Shown here piece by piece: positions 62,679-64,000 of a DNA stretch of 64,000 nucleotides (its first letter is position 1; each line of letters opens with the position of its first letter). A program made the translations under genes and the position numbers. Source of the DNA: CAMFLJ01 sp963702555 (GTDB lineage: Bacteria; Actinomycetota; Acidimicrobiia; Acidimicrobiales; Acidimicrobilacustridaceae). Under the pieces are notes generated by a model. That model was given only the letters and a program-made list of their open reading frames with translations, had not been told where the DNA came from and ran no database searches. The stretch covers positions 1 to 64,000 of the forward strand of contig CAVPCW010000012.1 in NCBI GenBank assembly GCA_963702555.1. The letters are read 5' to 3'.

Positions 62679-64000
62679 CTAGAGCGAAGCGATGAGCTTC
62701 TCGACGCGCTCGTCGTGCGAGCGGAACGGGTCCTTGCAGAGCACGGTGCGCTGGGCCTGGTCGTTGAGCTTCAGGTGCACCCAGTCGACGGTGTAGTCGC
62801 GCTTGCGCTCCTTGGCCGTGCGGATGAACTCGCCCCGCAGCCGCGCCCGGGTGGTCTGGGGCGGCGTGTCGATGGCCTCGTTGATCTCGGCGTCGTCGCA
62901 GATGCGCTCGACCATGCCCCGCCGCTGCATCTTGTAGAAGAGCCCGCGGTCGCGGTTGACGTCGTGGTACTGCAGGTCGAGCAGCGACACCCGCGGATGG
63001 TTGAGCGGGAGGTCGTGCTTCTCGCGGTAGGCCTCGACCAGCTTGTACTTGGTGACCCAGTCGGCCTCGCGGTCGAGGCCGAGGGGGTCCTTCTCGATCT
63101 GGGTGAGGGCGTGCTCCCACATCCCGAGGGCCTGCTTCTCGACCGGCGAGAGGTCGCGGCGCTCGGCGTAGCGCAGGGCCCGGGTGAGGTACTCCTGCTG
63201 GATCTCCAGCGCGCTGGCCTCCCGCCCGTTGGCCAGGCGCACCTTGCGGGTGCAGGTGATGTCGTGGCTGATCTCGCGGATGGCCCGGATCGGGTTCTCG
63301 AGGGTCATGTCGCGCAGCACGACGTTGGGCTCCTCGAGCATGCGCAGCAGGATCGCGGTGCTCCCGACCTTGAGGAAGGTGGCGTACTCGCTCATGTTCG
63401 AGTCGCCGACGATCACGTGGAGGCGGCGGTAGCGCTCGGCGTCGGCGTGGGGCTCGTCGCGCGTGTTGATGATGGGTCGACTGCGGGTCGTGGCCGAGGA
63501 CACGCCCTCCCAGATGTGCTCGGCCCGCTGCGAGATGCAGAACATGGCACCGCGTGCCGTCTGCAGCACCTTGCCCGCCCCGGCGTAGATCTGCCGGGTG
63601 ACGAGGAACGGGATCAACGCGTCGGCGTAGTGGGCGAAGTCGTCACGACGGCTGGTGAGGTAGTTCTCGTGGCACCCGTAGGAGTTGCCGGCCGAGTCGG
63701 TGTTGTTCTTGAACAGGTAGATGTCGCCGCGGATGCCCTCTTCGGCGAGGCGCTGCTCGGCGCTGGCCAACAGGCCTTCGAGGATGCGCTCACCCGCCTT
63801 GTCGTGCACCACGAGGTCGTGGATGGAGTCGCACTCGGGGGTGGCGTACTCGGGATGCGAGCCGACGTCGAGGTACAGCCGGGCGCCGTTGGCGAGGAAC
63901 ACGTTGGAGCTGCGGCCCCACGACACGACCCGTCGGAACAGGTACCGGGCGACCTCGTCGGGGCTGAGCCGGCGCTGGCCGCGGAGCGTGCACGTGACGC
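62679..64000 (-). CDS. pafA: Pup ligase PafA (5' end outside the window)
   Basis: About 440 C-terminal residues are seen, beginning TCTLRGQRRLSPDEVARYLF. Pup-ligase blocks include NVFLANGARLYLDVGSHPEY, ATPECDSIHDLVVHDKAGER, IYLFKNNTDSAGNSYGCHEN, YLTSRRDDFAHYADALIPFL, FCISQRAEHIWEGVSSATT, RDEPHADAERYRRLHVIVGD and SNMSEYATFLKVGSTAILLR. PafA joins Pup to lysines of target proteins for the proteasome. The gene runs past 64000, so the start is not visible. First gene of the pafA-pafB-pafC operon. Confidence 0.96.
   Translation of the reverse strand, partial: VTCTLRGQRRLSPDEVARYLFRRVVSWGRSSNVFLANGARLYLDVGSHPEYATPECDSIHDLVVHDKAGERILEGLLASAEQRLAEEGIRGDIYLFKNNTDSAGNSYGCHENYLTSRRDDFAHYADALIPFLVTRQIYAGAGKVLQTARGAMFCISQRAEHIWEGVSSATTRSRPIINTRDEPHADAERYRRLHVIVGDSNMSEYATFLKVGSTAILLRMLEEPNVVLRDMTLENPIRAIREISHDITCTRKVRLANGREASALEIQQEYLTRALRYAERRDLSPVEKQALGMWEHALTQIEKDPLGLDREADWVTKYKLVEAYREKHDLPLNHPRVSLLDLQYHDVNRDRGLFYKMQRRGMVERICDDAEINEAIDTPPQTTRARLRGEFIRTAKERKRDYTVDWVHLKLNDQAQRTVLCKDPFRSHDERVEKLIASL

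Overview
The window is about 64 kb of very GC-rich DNA. From about 3.5 kb onward it looks like a chromosome segment of an actinobacterium, most probably class Acidimicrobiia or a relative. The reasons are the pupylation cluster (pafA-pafB-pafC with tatA, tatC and helY), the mycobacteria-like gcvH-garA-merR-DUF151-merR block, F420-type and MprF/LysX-type genes, many GTG starts, and a 28-bp site that fits the actinobacterial dif consensus. The first 3.4 kb is different: GC is lower, reading frames break every 50-200 bases, and one product is a cohesin-domain protein ending in YLPVVLR, a C-terminal style common in Chloroflexota. I read that end as a probable chimeric or low-accuracy contig end.

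Layout. 0-4.1 kb: broken genes (secreted anchored protein, DUF2461, cohesin protein, then a broken Acidimicrobiia-like gene). 4.3-16.7 kb: housekeeping genes (HD-domain protein, CopD-like, ispH, radical-SAM DUF512, der, SpoIIE-type phosphatase, flavin monooxygenase, tRNA-Pro, molybdopterin oxidoreductase, Ddn-like protein, lysS). 16.7-25.4 kb: MprF-like lysyltransferase, DMT exporter, a DUF559 gene bracketed by palindromes, SRAP/HMCES, HIT, CDP-alcohol transferase, and a fused sugar nucleotidyltransferase/phosphomannomutase. 25.4-38.3 kb: glycine cleavage genes (gcvH, gcvT, gcvP) with regulators, a K+ channel, and a tandem glycine riboswitch in front of gcvP. 38.5-40.4 kb: a cobalamin riboswitch followed by a secreted alpha/alpha-toroid protein resembling B12 carriers. 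40.5-43.7 kb: an operon of a DUF35 protein and two thiolase-like proteins, similar to sterol side-chain aldolase sets. 44.1 kb: the dif-like site in a gene-free gap. 44-54 kb: small enzymes, zinc ribbons, an RG-rich 567-aa protein, tandem ThyX and an M20 peptidase. 54.5-64 kb: helY, tatC, tatA, lepB, pafC, pafB, pafA (pafA runs off the window).

Glycine is handled by the gcv genes, with gcvP under a glycine-sensing leader. GarA and the MerR proteins beside gcvH are known in mycobacteria to adjust central metabolism and cell division. PafA tags proteins with Pup, and PafBC is the linked DNA-damage regulator. LysS and the MprF-like protein together resemble the two halves of mycobacterial LysX.

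Sequence quality. About a dozen otherwise well conserved genes (der, gcvP, helY, thyX, two thiolases and others) each carry one or more single-base indels in G/C-rich runs, nearly all insertions. These look like long-read consensus errors rather than decay, so such genes are given as CDS with the break noted. I saw no CRISPR array, rRNA, insertion sequence, prophage or integron.
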